From Zonotrichia leucophrys gambelii (taxonomy: Eukaryota; Chordata; Aves; Passeriformes; Passerellidae), in assembly GCF_028769735.1 (NCBI RefSeq), contig NC_088178.1, positions 4,654,001-4,718,000 on the forward strand: a DNA stretch of 64,000 nt, written 5' to 3'. Each line of letters opens with the position of its first letter. The stretch's first letter is position 1. The notes beneath the pieces are model-generated. The model did no database searches, had not been told where the DNA came from, and saw only the letters and a list, made by a program, of their open reading frames with translations. The position numbers and the translations under genes were made by a program. This document shows positions 35,120 to 48,070 of the stretch, in pieces.

Positions 35120-36871
35120 CAAACCGGACAAACAGAGCCAGGCTATGGTGCAGTATTCCGGCCTGATCCTTTCCTGGTTGTGAGAAGCAACTCACATCAG
35201 TGCTACTAATTCCCTGTTTGCCAAGGAGATTCTCTGGGCAATGCAGGATGGAACAGAGCACAACAACCCCTTCCAGCTTCTCTGGTGTGGGGAGCACACC
35301 TGGAACAAATGGCACAGCAACATTTTCATTACACCTCTGCTATCCACCTGTAGCCACTGCAAATGCTCTGCCAGTTTCTCCGTGCCTGTACACTCCATCA
35401 GCAGCCTGCTCCTGCCCTGGATACAATTTCAGACAAAGCTGTGCCCTGGCTGGGATCCCAGCCCCTCCCTACAAAAATGCAGCTGATCCTGCAGAACTGC
35501 CTGTGCAGCAGGGCTCTTCCCTGGCTAGGGAAGGATAACCATCTCCTCACTCTGGCAGAGCTGGTTAGGCTACAAGAAGCCTGGAATGTGGACACTGCTG
35601 AAATTAAAGCAGCCAGAAATAAAGTAAGCAGGAAAATTGGCTTAAAGCCATCTTTGTTCTGACCCTTTTTATTTCCATCAAGGACTGCTGTGACCAAACA
35701 CTGGGTAGGCAACCCATGGCCAGCTATGCCTTTAAAACACACTTCCATCACACTCCTGGATGCCATTCCAGCTAAACAAATATCCTGAGAAGTTTGCTCA
35801 GTTGATGAACAGGAAAAACAGGGCAGAGGATGGTGCTGGACAAGCAGCTATGCAAGTCAAGGCACCCTGGTGCAACCTGGAGCCTCGTGGCTCTGCTTCT
35901 GCAGTAGGGAAGAGATCTGTTTAGCTATGTAAATAAGATGCATAAATAAATAAATAAGAATTGCAGTGGGCTGAGAAAAAACACCCAGACCCTGGCCTTT
36001 TCAGTATCTTAGCAACAGGCTGGCTGCTGCAGGGTAAGAGAGCATGAAATCAGCATCTTTTCAGCTAAAGACAAATTGAATGGAAATGTGGGGAGGTGGC
36101 CTTTTCCTGGCAGCAGTGAGGAAGGAAGAAGTAGCTGGTGAATCTGATCCTGTAGGCATCCTTTAGGAGGGGTTCCTGAATGCAGGGATTGTTAATGAAC
36201 GTGGCTGAGAGGCTTTGTCCTGCCAGCAAACTGATACATTCCAGAGCATGCCTGGGAAACCAATAATTCAATCTTGATTCAAATGATGTCTGTTACAGTC
36301 ACCTCCTGGGTTAATTACTTATTAACCATCTTAAATAGCTCAAACTCAGTTCTATTGGACTCCCCTGGCTATGTTAGTGCCAGCTGACCACAGAGCATGT
36401 TTTCAGTGGCAGTTACCTAAAACATTCCCCCAGCATTGCATGCTCAGGTTTTATCACCATGCTATCTGCATTCACTGAAGGAATGTGCACCCTGTGAATC
36501 TTTAAGTAACTGAATCTCAGCAGTACAAACCCATTTATTCTGGCCAGGTATTTCCTCCCCAGCCTTCTGGAACAGCCTTGTGTGGACACAGAGGAGGATC
36601 ATTATATACACCGCAGCTACTAGAGACAACTGAGCTATGAGAGCAGCAAGAACAACATGTGGACATTTCATGGAGAACTTAAATGAGAATTCTGAATAAA
36701 ATAATTCTCTGGGACACCTAATCTGACCTAATCTGGGGCTGGAGTGTACCAGTTGATTGTTTTCCACTGCTAAATGCAGCTGGATCCTGGCAGCAAGGCA
36801 CAAGCAGGGACCAAGTGTGGCACATGATCACTTAGGGTGGTGTGGGCTGGTGGCTGGGTCAGCAGAGGGGC
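35120..36871 (-). other. Intron segment, only a small (AAAT)n run
   Basis: A short aaataaataaataa run lies at about 35942-35958. Otherwise nothing is recognised. Confidence 0.6.
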
Positions 36872-37260
36872 TGAGCAGCATCATGGACATATTTTATGAA
36901 AAATCCTTCCGTTAGGATCTTTTCTCCTGAGAAGCTGAGAAGCTTCAGCTTCCCCATGTTTTGCTGCTTTGGAATGTGATTTGGAGAATTGTTTACCCAG
37001 CATGTAAAATTGTTTTTACTTGATGACCAATGACAGCCACCTGTGTCAAGGCTGTGAGCAGTCACAAGATTTTATTTCCAGTCCTTTCTATTCCTTGCTA
37101 GCCTTCTGATGAAATCCTCTTCTCTATTCTTTTAGTATATAATTTTCTTTTAATATAATAAACGTAATAAAATAATAAATCAGCCTTCTTAAACATTGAG
37201 TCAAGATTCTCATCTCTTCCCTTGTCCTGGGATCCCTGTGAACACCACCCCATGAGCAGC
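36872..37260 (+). mobile_element. Solo LTR, ERV family B, copy 1, with probable target-site duplication
   Basis: The LTR runs from about 36880 to 37252 and is flanked by tgagcagc on both sides (36872-36879 and 37253-37260). Landmarks shared with copies at 40310 and 60997 include ttttatgaaaaatcctt, ctgctttggaatgtgatttg and ttgatgaccaatgacagcc. It has an AATAAA in aataataaatcagcc near 37171. The first bases of the expected TGTCA end seem to be lost. There is no coding capacity. Confidence 0.85.
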
Positions 37261-40200
37261 TTGTCCAGGAATCCAACAGGAGGAGAAAAGGGAAAACACA
37301 GTGGCCTTACTCCCTGTTTTATACACACACTGCACAGTGATAACTCATTTCACTCCCTATTTACAGAGAACTTGTACTTGTGTGACACTCCAGCTACAGT
37401 GAAAACCATCTGGAGGCTGCCAGTGAACCAAATTTACTTGGAGCAGGGAAACTTCTCACCTGCATTTTATCCTCCTCAGAGCCCCATCCCAGTATTTAAC
37501 CTTTCCTGTGATGGGGTGGAGGGTTGAGAAGCCATGCCCAGTTCCATAGGCAGGAAATGACATAGGATGGAGCAGGATGGCTGCTTTCAGTCTTTACAAC
37601 TTTAAAAACGAATTCTGTGTTCTTGGGAGCTGCACACAGAGATGCATTTGGCAATGTTTTGTTTCCCTCTTTGTCTGGGGTTGAAAGGAAGGAGACTGTG
37701 GCTCAGTGAATGAACACTTAGATGAGATCCCCTCCATTTCCTTAATGAGCCTATTAAATGACTCATCAAAGGTGTAACGACCAGCCTCAGAAGGGAGAGA
37801 CACACAGAGATAACTAACTGCACTGAGATATTCCTAGTGCACACAAAACAGCCCATATGCTGCAAGAGTTAATTGGAATAACATGATTCCAGTGCTACAG
37901 AAGTGCACAGATGGAAAATACCTTGTCACTTTTCCTTTTTGCTGGCTGGAGTTGTCTGTGCCTGAGCTCACAGCAGCTCGCAGATCCAGCTTTTCCTCCT
38001 CCGATCGAAGGGATGACAGAATGCTGCTGTGACACATCCATCTCTGGGGTATTTGCAGAGTCAAGCACCTGGTGGAACTGTTTGTGCCTCTGAGCATGAG
38101 CAAAATTCGCGATCGAAGGAGGAGAGTCTTGGTTTAGGTCACAAGAACCAAAGACCATATCAAAATCAAATGGAATTTTATTCTCTGCTTTCCTAAATGA
38201 GTCCCTGAAGGTGTGCATGCCAGGATTTAGTCTCTCCAAGGAGATTAAAAAGTACTGGTATATTAACACAAATACAGCAGGCATACAGCAACCAGCTCAC
38301 ATCACTCTCCAGCACACTGGATTTTATTTACAAGGTTAACTATGATCCACTGTCGCACATTTTCCAGAATCTTGTGTTCTGATTGTGTATTAAGAGTGGA
38401 GCAAGGGAAGCAGGAAGAGCAAATAGGATCAATAATGCTTAGGAGACTGCAAGAGATGTACTAAAACACATGCCTATTTCTCCTGAAATGTCACTTTATG
38501 TCAACTGCCATGGTTTCCAGACTGTCAGAATTGAATTATATTGTAATTACATCCTACTTGGACAAGGTCACAAGAATAAAAGCTTAGTACTTCCCTCCAT
38601 TACAGGTGCTGTATGTTCTTACACTCCTGGAGCAGACAAGCCTCCTTTTTTAATGGCAACAAATTTGCCTTCAGCATAAAATGCTGGTTTAAGTCCATTA
38701 ATGCAAGGTGAAGCACATTAAAAAATTAAGAGCCATCATTAGTGATGTTTCTGAGAAGTGTCCCAGAGCACAGATGTCTAAACTCTGTTCCTAATCCTTA
38801 CAGTTCACTTTATATCATAACAGCAACAAAAAGGGCGCAAACACAAACCCCAGACCTGTGTAACCTTACAACAGGTGATTGTTTTACTCCAGCCCTCATG
38901 AGTGAGTACAGGTGTGTGAAACCCCTTACACCAGGGATCTGAACATTTTCCAGGTTTTTTCACCTTTCCAGCAGTTTCCCCCAAGTTCCTATGAGAGTGT
39001 ATAATCTTGTATAATATTCCTGCATGGTGGATCAAGTGTTGAAAATCCACAAGTCACACAGGTGAACAGTTGGGTTATTTAAACAGGGACCCTGTCTGGC
39101 AAAGCCCTTCTGCCAGACAGGATCATTACTGTCGTTTTGTGGATGTCACAATAAAGAAAGACTAAAGAAAAATAGAAAGGGACACTTGGCTGTTCCCTGG
39201 TCTCCCAACAAGCCCCTGTGTGAGCTCCCAGCCCAGTGCTGGATCTATAAATGTGCTGCTCCTTCCCATTAGAGGCTCAGCCACCAGAGGAGATGCTGCT
39301 TGATGGATGAGAGCAGTGAAACATGAGATGGGCTCCGGCCCAGCCCACAGCCAGCCCTGCTCCCAATTCCCCTCAGCAATTACTGCTGCCCCTGGGATGA
39401 GCATTTGCACTCCAGGCTGGGAATTCCTCTGCTGGCAGAGCAGGGCTGGAGGCTTTCCAGGCTCACCTTCTTCCCCTTTACACCCCCAGCCCTGACCAGA
39501 AGGGTTTTTTATTAAGTCTTGGAGCACTTGGATTTGTTGTGTTGGCTGGAGAAGATGGCTCTGGTGCATATTGGGACAAAAGGAAAAAACACATGGCTAA
39601 ACCAGATCCCCCTCAGCTGGAGAGTCATTGCCTTTGCAAACCCCTCATTAGAATCCTGGGAAACACAAACTGTGCCAAGGAAAATGCTCCTTTCCCACCA
39701 CATGTCCTTCCTCCTATAAAAGGAACATGCCCTGCTTCACAGTGTACTTAGAAAAGGGAAAAACAAAGCAAAATCTCTTGAAGCAAGTTCATTGCAACAC
39801 AAACCTACATTTCACTTTGCATTACAAGAAAAAAAAGGGCCAAAGTTGCCTCAGAGCTTCCTGCTGCTACCTAAGGCAATGGAATTTGTGTCCCTACAAG
39901 CTTATCTGAGTATGATGGTCTGGAATGAAGAAAACTGCTGGGATCTGTATTCTGTGGCACTAAAATACAGCTCCTTTCAGTGAGAGAAATCTCTTGCACC
40001 AATGCCTCATGAGGAAAGACATCACCACTTACTGTTTAACATTTGAAAGTAAGGCGGTGGTGACAAGGTGATTGAATTTTTTCCTTATTTCTGACAGGTC
40101 TGGTAGATTGCACAATCATCAAAAGGAACAGCCTGACAATAAAGTTCTGTGTGTCATCGACAGTGGGAGAAGAAATGAGCCTGAGGTAAGGAAAGCAGGT

Positions 40201-40303
40201 GCTCAGATGTTAAAGCATTATTCAATTGCTAAAGCATTATTCAATCCAGCTGCTTGCAACAGGTACCCTGGGGCAAGTGGAACATGGCACCCTCACCAGT
40301 TAG
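37261..40303 (-). other. Intron segment, nothing recognised
   Basis: Three kilobases of intron with no confident repeat, RNA or coding exon. Confidence 0.6.
40205..40245 (+). repeat. Short direct repeat
   Basis: The 16-bp string taaagcattattcaat occurs twice, separated by only three bases, immediately upstream of the LTR at 40310. Confidence 0.85.
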
Positions 40304-40845
40304 GAAGCATGTCACCATCATATTTTCTGAAAAATCCTCTTTGCCCAAGATTCTTCTCCTGGGAAGCTCAGGCCTCAGAGAAAAACGAAAACAATAATTA
40401 TCTCATTTGCTTCTCCTGTGTTTCACTGCTTTGGAATGTGGTTTGGAGATTGTTTACCAACAGGTGGGTGGTTGATTGGTTTCATGTGAATTGTTTTGAC
40501 TTAATGACCAACCACAGCCAGCTGTGCAGGGACTCTGGAAGAGAGTCACGAGTTTTTCATTATTATCTTTTTGCCTTCTGTAAGTATCCTTTCTCTATTC
40601 TTTAGTATATATTAATTATGATATAAGATAACATAATATAATATTATAATATGATATAATATTATAATATCACATCATATAATATTAACATAGAATAGAA
40701 TATACAATATAATACGATATCATATCATACAATATAATACAATATCATATCATATTATTTCATAATAAATTAGCCTTCTAAGAACATGGAATCAGATTCA
40801 TCAATTCCTCCTCTGACAGGGGACCCAGAAAATACCACAGAAGCA
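40304..40845 (+). mobile_element. Solo LTR, ERV family B, copy 2, with 6-bp target-site duplication and AT expansion
   Basis: The LTR spans 40310-40839 (530 bp), from tgtcaccatcat to aaaataccaca, and is flanked by gaagca at 40304-40309 and 40840-40845. Compared with the related copies of about 375 bp it is longer because of an expanded AT-rich tract at about 40600-40765 made of atataatat- and catatcat-type words. It carries an AATAAA in cataataaattagcc just after that tract. The 6-bp duplication points to an ERVK-like integrase. No viral genes are present. Confidence 0.92.
40600..40765 (+). repeat. AT-rich minisatellite-like expansion inside the LTR
   Basis: Words such as ataatataatattataat and gatatcatatcatacaata recur with drifting spacing. 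The same position in the copy at 60997-61375 holds only a short tatattatat-type run, so the tract has grown within this copy. Confidence 0.85.
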
Positions 40846-41067
40846 AAGCCCTGATCTCTTCTCCAGCTCTTCCCACTGCTCCTGACTGGCTGAAACAGAA
40901 CCAACATTCCCTGCTGTGCCAAGAGGGAGCATCCTGGGTGGCACAGTCAGGTGGCTCACTCAGACTGCCATCAAATTGTTGCTCACAAGGATGCACTGTA
41001 AGGGCATTGATTTGTGCTCTGAGCTCTGGGTTAATCAAAGGATTTCTGAGATCAAAAAGGAGCTGTT

Positions 41068-41310
41068 TCAATCCTGTGCCATGGGCAGGGACACCTTCCA
41101 CTATCCCAGAGTGCTCCAAGCCCCATCCAGCCTGGCCTTGGACACTGCCAGGGATCCCGGGGCAGCCACAGCTTCTCTGGGCACCCTGTGCCAGGGCCTG
41201 CCCACCCTCACAGACAACAATTCCTTCCCAATATGCCATCTAAATCTACTCTCAGTTTGAAGCCACTGCCTCTGTCACTCCATGCCCTTGTAAACAGTTC
41301 CTCTCTGGAT
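41068..41310 (-). mobile_element. CR1 LINE fragment
   Basis: The plus strand follows the reverse complement of the CR1 3' region: gccatgggcagggacacctt, ccaagccccatccagcctgg, ccttggacactgccagggat, cttctctgggcaccctgtgc. Its 3' terminal repeat is absent. About 240 bp, minus orientation. Confidence 0.9.
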
Positions 41311-42340
41311 TTCTGCATCTATACTAATTATTATGCTGATTAATAACTTGGAGATGAGATTGTCAGTTTTTTTCATGGCTTTTGATTAATTGGCAGAATC
41401 AAATTTTGGTTCAAAATTATTGTCCAGGAAATTGCATTAATTAATTAAGCAAAGGAAGTTCAAAGAATAACAGACAGCTAGGGCCACACAATGAGGAGAT
41501 CTGATCTTCATCTGCTGCTTGACATGAGGTACCAGCCATATGTAATCTACTTATGCCCAAACATAAACAAATGTAACAATATAAACCATGTAACACCATG
41601 TTTACCATACACTCAATCTCCACGAGAGAAACAAGGCTACAATATGCTAAAAATGAAAGCAATTAACTGTTGGAAACCAGAGAATCCTGCAGCAAGCAAT
41701 CAGGGGATCCTAAACATGTGAATATTGCCCTTATAAAGCACCCAGCTACAGTGCTGCTCCAGCAGCTACACACTGCTCAGAGAACAGCCAAGAAACTACT
41801 TGCTGAATTTAATTTCCAACAGTGTCAACAATGCCAAAAACAATGCCTGGGGCATGTAATGGCAAGTTATTAATAAGACTTTCAGCTCTAAAAGCTGCTG
41901 TCCCTGCAGAGTTGTGTTTATGAAATGCAGTCACTATCTCCTATACTTAGTTTGGTTTGTCCCCTTATTTTCAAAGCAGAGAAATAAATCCAAGTGGAGG
42001 TGCCTGAGAAATCAAACACCAGCAAAAATACAAGAAGACAGTGCCCCAGTGCATCTTCTGTTTATTTGCAAAAGCCCTGGGGGAAATAAGGGAAAATTGT
42101 TAGGCTTTCCCTTTTCTTTTCCTTCTCCTCCCAATTATTTTTACAAGTTTAGCTCTAGGTCTCAGCATAGCACAGTGCTTCAGAATTTGTCACCTCCTTT
42201 AATTTGTCAAAAACCAAAATGAACCCAATGTCCCATCCCAACATGTCTGTGCTACACTGAGAGTGAATCTCTGCTTTCCCCCTGAGTCACTGTGGGCATT
42301 GGCCATTAGCTCTGGATTATTGGAGCTTTCTGCAACAGAG
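41311..42340 (-). other. Intron segment, nothing recognised
   Basis: AT-rich intron between two CR1 fragments. No gene or repeat family is seen. Confidence 0.6.
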
Positions 42341-42505
42341 AAGCACAGAATGGGATCACAGAGTGGGATCACAGAGTGGTTTGGGCTGGGAGAGATCTTA
42401 AATCTCCTCTTGTTCCACCCCTCTGCCCTGGCAAGGACACCTTCCACAGGTGGCTCTAAGCCCTGCCCAGCCTGGCCTTGGACACTTCATGGGATGGCAC
42501 AGCCA
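42341..42505 (-). mobile_element. CR1 LINE 3' fragment with duplicated tail unit
   Basis: The plus strand reads gcacagaatgggatcacaga, then a second gtgggatcacagagtgg, then gtttgggctgggagagat and gccctggcaaggacaccttc. This is a CR1 3' end in minus orientation. The tail-side unit gggatcacagagt is present twice. Confidence 0.9.
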
Positions 42506-45500
42506 CACCAAAACCCACCCATGGCTGTTTTCAAAAACTCAATTTTTTTATTCTGTTACATCTGCAGGAATCAAATAACCACAGCTTTTCTGAGAAGGAC
42601 ACATACCATAATGGTTGATCAAAAAAGACAAAAGGCAGCTTGAATTTTTTTCCCTAAACACCATCACTTCCCAATGCATGTATTCTAAGACTTCTAGACT
42701 TAAGACATAAAAAAATAATTCTCTGTGGGTGCCCTGGACTCCCAGCAGACAACAGAGCTTCTTCCTCTGCTGTTCAGAGGAGCGAATTCAGAGTTTCTCA
42801 GGTCACAGGAGTTGAGTTCTAAAAAATAAAGATATAATATTTTTCAGGGTCACAGACAACACCAAAACTTTGGCTGGCAAGGGTCATGCCTTGGCCCCAG
42901 TGTCTTTTGCATATAAAAAAATACATTTCCTCAGAATTACTATGCTGATTACTGCCAAGCTGCTACCTGCTCCTTCAGACCTGACTGCCTGAAAGATATC
43001 CAAGAGAAGCACAGAGAAATTCCCACCTCCAGGGAGATTTTGCCATCTTAAGTCTCAACAGTTTTGTTGATGTTTAAGCCAGCAGCAAGGAACACTTCTC
43101 TGCCAGCATAAACATGGGGTGCAGAGCTTGTTTCCAGCATTTCTGCATCTGCACTTTTACCTACACCCCTTTCCCCCAAAAATGTGAAATCCCGTGCGTT
43201 TGTTCCTTTTAATTATGGTTGTAAGTGCTGATGCTGGGAGACATTTCTTCTTCTACAGCCTCTTTTGCATCACAGAAGTGTCTTTAAAAAGGAGATCAGC
43301 TTACTGGGAGAATAAGAGTTACTGCAAACCTGCCAGGCACCATCACAACAGGCTTTCTCCACAGTCAAACTCAAGGCATTCTTTGGGAAAATCAGTTACT
43401 GGGTTTGCTTCCTCCAAAGGAAGAGAGTTGAAACCTTCTTCTCTAAAAAACTAATATGAGCACTGTGCTGTCAGTAGGAACTGCAGACACTGCTAATCCT
43501 CAACATACTCCACTGCAAGGAGAGAATTTTGTATGAGCTATTTTAATGTGTCCCCTCACAGGGGGTGAGTCAATGCTCCAGCCAACCTGCAGCTGGGATT
43601 GGAGTTCAGCCGGGGAAAAAGGTTCACTTCCTCTTACTTCTAGAGCTGAGTTATTTCAGACACATTCTGGCAAAGATGCCAGAATACAGAGCTGTCAAAC
43701 AGTGTGACTCCTGCCATCTCCATCTCCTGCTCTCTGTACTATTTCCAGACCCAAGGATGGAAAGCCACTGTTTTTCATCCAGGGAAGGAGCCAGATTCAA
43801 GAAGCTCAGGCCAGGAGGCTCTGCTGAGGATGCTCTGCTGCTCCCCTTGGAACAGAAACATCTGGTGTCACACTGAAAGCCCCGACTCCTGATGGCACCA
43901 AGGGGAACAAAATTATTTAGGTGCTGTGCTGAACCATGGAGCAGCTTTCAGGTGCCCTCCTTACCTTGCTGAATGAAACCACTGAGAATTTGGGCAAAGT
44001 GATACAACTGCTGGGGATAGAGACAAGAAATGTTTGTGTCAACTTTTTCACCTCAGACTTTTACAGTTCTTTGAAAACTTTTACCTGCAACACTGCTCTG
44101 GTTGATGCCACTGCTCAAGGGCAAATGTCAACTAGTGACTAATACAAAGACACCAAAATACTTGTATTCAGTCAGGCTGCAGAACTACTTTAAATTGTTA
44201 AAATGTGATTATACTTAACTAATAATTATAATAACATTCTATTCCTTTCCTATTGATAAAGAATTAATGACATACCTGATGTCCCCTATAATACCAAATC
44301 AGTGCAAATGAAAAAAAGACAAACCAACCAAACAAAATAAAATAACTGAACAGTTTTACTAATGCTTAAACACCATGAAAATATAGCCTCACTGCTGGGC
44401 AACATGCCTGCTCACTGGAATATTTAATAAGTATTATAAGCTAAAATAAATAAACATTTCAAGCCTAAACTGCTGTTTTAAATTAACAACATTCCTTTCT
44501 ATGGTGTTAACACTTATTACCAAGATTACAATCACATTTAATATCGAACTCCACTGCAGGCACTTTAATGTGATTTCCAGACGCTGGCTCATTGCAGTGC
44601 CCTACACCACAAAGCTGAGCAGAAAGAAGGAAGCTGGAGCTGCAAACAGGACAGGAATTAAAAACCATAACCCTTGTCACCAGGACAAGTGGATCTGCAC
44701 TTCAGAGATAACAGCACAGACATAATAAGGGCAATTGATCATTGGCTTTTAGTAAGAAATTGCATACAAGCATGGCAGGGTTTTCTATAGATCTAAACCA
44801 AATCTTTTTCAATTTGGTTTGGCCTTTTTTGAAGAAGTTGATAAACGTGCAATTTTTAACCTGTTCTTTATATTGGAAGGTTAAATAGATACAACACTGG
44901 TAGAACTAATGCTTGTGCAGCTTCAGGGCCTTTCTGCAGTGACCTCCTTTGCACTTCTGTTGCATTCTGTGTTGTCTTACCATGATAGCAAGACCCCCAA
45001 GTATCTCGATAAGTACACATACAAAGAGATAAGCACAGAGAGAGGGAATGCTCTAGAGAGAAGTGAGAGAGCAAACCAGCTATTTTTAATCCTACCCACT
45101 TAAACTCAAATAAATCAACAGGTGAGTTAAACCATGCTTGTAAAAAATCATATCTAGATAGAAGATAACAGAGGTGTGAAGGCAGTCAGTCATCCCCACC
45201 AGTAAGGTGTGAGCTTCAAATCACCACTCTCAACTGAAAACATTTAAATGGCAACATTATAAAGTAAAGGTGCTTTAAATGTCATGAAGGAACAATTCTG
45301 GAATGAGAAGAAGCTTAGCACAGTTCCTGCCACTGCAGCCTGTTCTCCTTGACTCTGCTATTATCCACAGCCCTGGTGCCAGCTCCAGCTGTGGGTGACA
45401 GCCTCGGCAGTACAGTGAGAGGTGACAAAAATGTGTGGTTACTTTGCACTGGGAAAGGCACCATTTTTATTCAGGGCCAATTGCTGGTCTCACTGAAGGT

Positions 45501-47360
45501 GCTGAGAGCAGCAACCTCATAATGCTGCTGGGCCCAGTATCATCCTGAAGGGAGATTTACATGGTTGGGAAGAAACTTCTCCTAGAAGAAGTTCAGTGTT
45601 TGAGATCTTTCCTGCTGCTGAGGATGGTGAAAGATGAGCCCACAACTGCAGGGCCTGAGCCAGGTAACAGGAGGTGTCTCTAGAGATGCTACAGAACAAC
45701 CTTCCCTGTGTATCTCATCCCACGTGTTCACCTCACCTTCCCTGGGCACAGGGGCACATCCCACAGGTAATTCTGAGGATATCCCCACCTATCCATCTAG
45801 TACACTCAATCTCATGGCATTTCCAGAGCTGCAATGGAACACATTCTGAATTTCCAGAGCTATCACATGCTGAATGTCAGCTCTGCTCATTTCCAAATGT
45901 CACGGCACAGTCATGGAGAACTGGCACAACTCCCTGAATTCACTGGAAAATGACAATCCAGGGAATGTTCATATGGAATAGATCTCCCAGTGAGACTTCC
46001 TCCTGTTCCACACCTCACCTGCCTGAAGCCAGGTGGAAGAACAGAGGGATGGGACTTCTCTATTAAAATCCAAGCTCATTACAACTTCTTTAGGACACAC
46101 ACACATCTGTGCAAGAGAAACCGCAAGAAGATGCAAAAGGCAACTGAGGCAGATGTTGTAAGAAGAATTTGTCAGATGTTTTCATAAAATAGCATCATTT
46201 GGATTAACCTTCATGAAATCTAGAAGCGCGTCTTCATTCATTCATTCATTTATCAAATTGGGCTTCCAGAGACACAGAAAAACTTATGAAAAATCTTGTC
46301 AAGACAGGAAAATGAGGAAAGTAAGAAAACCCTCCCCAAAGCATAAGCTAAAAATCCTTCTATGATTACAAATCCAGGCTATATTATTTTTAGGCCCTAT
46401 TATTTCATAGTATGAATTAGTTCAAAATGGTCTTCAGCAATGGAATATGACCCAACAAGCTCTGTAGGAAAACACTACTGTTAATTCTAATTACACTGAT
46501 GTTCCCAGTGATTTACTAGTAAAAGACTGAAATCCAGACCTAGTGAATAACCACAAAAAACAATTCTTAATTGAAAAATATATTCTCTAGCACATTCTAC
46601 ACAGAAATTTCATTTAATAGCAGCTTTTTTCTTTGTATTTGCAGATCTACTCTTGAGAGAAAGACAGATACCAATCCTTTTTTTTTTTTTTCCCAAAAAG
46701 CAGTATGATAGAACTATTTCCAATACAGCACTTTCAAAACCCAAGGGTTACATCCTGAACTCACTGAAAAGTTGTGAAATTAAGGAGAAAAAGCATCAAG
46801 TAGTTTTAAATTTACCTTCTGCAGGACTAGAAAGGAGTAGCTCAGCTAAAGCTCAAGAAAAAACTAAGCAAGGAAAGGTGGATTTTTATTCCATGTTAAA
46901 CTCTTGTTTTGTTTTGTAGTAATGTGGGAACAAAATTAAAAGAAACACGGGAAAAGATGCAGCTTACTATGAACCCTGGCTACAACACAGTTCTGTTTTT
47001 AGGTTTTTATGCTGAGAAATCCAAAGAAAATCCTCCATTCACTTACTGTGTAATACTTGCTCTAAAACCCTCTATTGTTTAGTCTACAAGTACTAATACA
47101 GCCCACAAGCAGTGCAAAGACACACAGTGCCTCTTTCATACAACACAAAAAAGCAGTTTAAGGGTCTGGTTTGGCTTTTTTTTTAACAGAACAAATTTTA
47201 CTCCATTCAACAAGACAGACTATGCTCTTCACACAACCTCTCTGTTCCCTGGGACTCCACCACTGGTGATGAGCAAGACTAGAATCTCCTGTTTGAGCAT
47301 GCCAGCTCCTGCAATTACTAGCACCTGGTGGTAAATAAATTCAATGATTCTAATGTCTAA
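42506..47360 (-). other. Intron segment with a small (TTCA)n run
   Basis: Almost 5 kb of intron. A (ttca)n run of four to five units lies at 46233-46250, and a T run near 46678-46692. No coding exon or known RNA is seen. Confidence 0.6.
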
Positions 47361-48070
47361 TTATAGAATCATGGATTAGTTCAGGTTGGAAGTGATCTCT
47401 GGAGGACGTCTTGTCTAAACCACCCTTTAAAGGAGAGTGACCTACAGCAGCTCACTCAGGGCAATCTGTGTTTTGGGTGTCTTCACAGGTAGAGACTCCA
47501 GAACCACAAGGGCAATGTGAAAATTGTGTATTAAATATAGTTTTAGGTTATAACATAATGTTAAAATAGAAACTATGCCATGTAGCATACTTTTTTTAAA
47601 GAAAGGACTCACAGCGAGATAGCAGCCACAGGACCCCTGAATCTTTCAGAGAAATAATTTATTGCTCCATTATCAGAAGAAATGAACTTTTTCCCACCTT
47701 GAAGGCGCTGTTAGGATTCAGAGGAAGAAGCTGACACTGCCCAGACAGAATCCTGTGTTTGAATGGAATTTATGCGTCATGTATGAGGTGTATGAATACG
47801 CAACAGGCTGTTGCTTTTAAGGGTTAATCCTCTGTTAATGTGGGTCCTTTTTCGGGCTTATTTTGCCCAAAAAAAAGGTACCCAGACTGTGCTTAACTCT
47901 ATGTTTTTATTGTCTCATATTTTCCTAATCCAAATTGCCCAAATTATTATTTCTCTAATTGTGTTACTATTTTTATAACTATTAAACGTTTGAAATTTTA
48001 AAAACAAGTGATTGGCGTTTTCACAGGCAACATGTTCCTGTCCTTCCTAGACAGTACAAAAACCATCTCC
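47361..48070 (-). mobile_element. CR1 LINE 3' fragment split by an LTR
   Basis: The left part (47361-47515) starts with the CR1 tail in reverse complement (ttatagaatcatggatt, then ttcaggttggaagtgatctc and ggacgtcttgtctaaaccac). It reaches gagactccagaaccacaagg before the LTR. The right part (48026 to about 48070) resumes with ggcaacatgttcctgtcc, as expected for the consensus phrase that ends gggcaacctgttcc. The CR1 was therefore there first and was interrupted by the LTR at 47516-48025. Confidence 0.8.
47511..48030 (-). mobile_element. Solo LTR, ERV family A, copy 2, with 5-bp target-site duplication
   Basis: The LTR spans 47516-48025 (510 bp), starting tgtgaaaattg and ending gcgttttcaca, and is flanked by ggcaa at 47511-47515 and 48026-48030. 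Compared with copy 1 at 34496 it lacks about 90 bp close to the plus-strand left end, between tgtgtatt and ttaaatatag. AATAAA reads on the minus strand (in caataaattatttc near 47655). It is inserted in a CR1 fragment. Confidence 0.93.

Noticed and set aside
40072..40605. 177-codon plus-strand open frame
   Set aside because: Its second half is the noncoding family B LTR, and the rest has no homology I can recognise.
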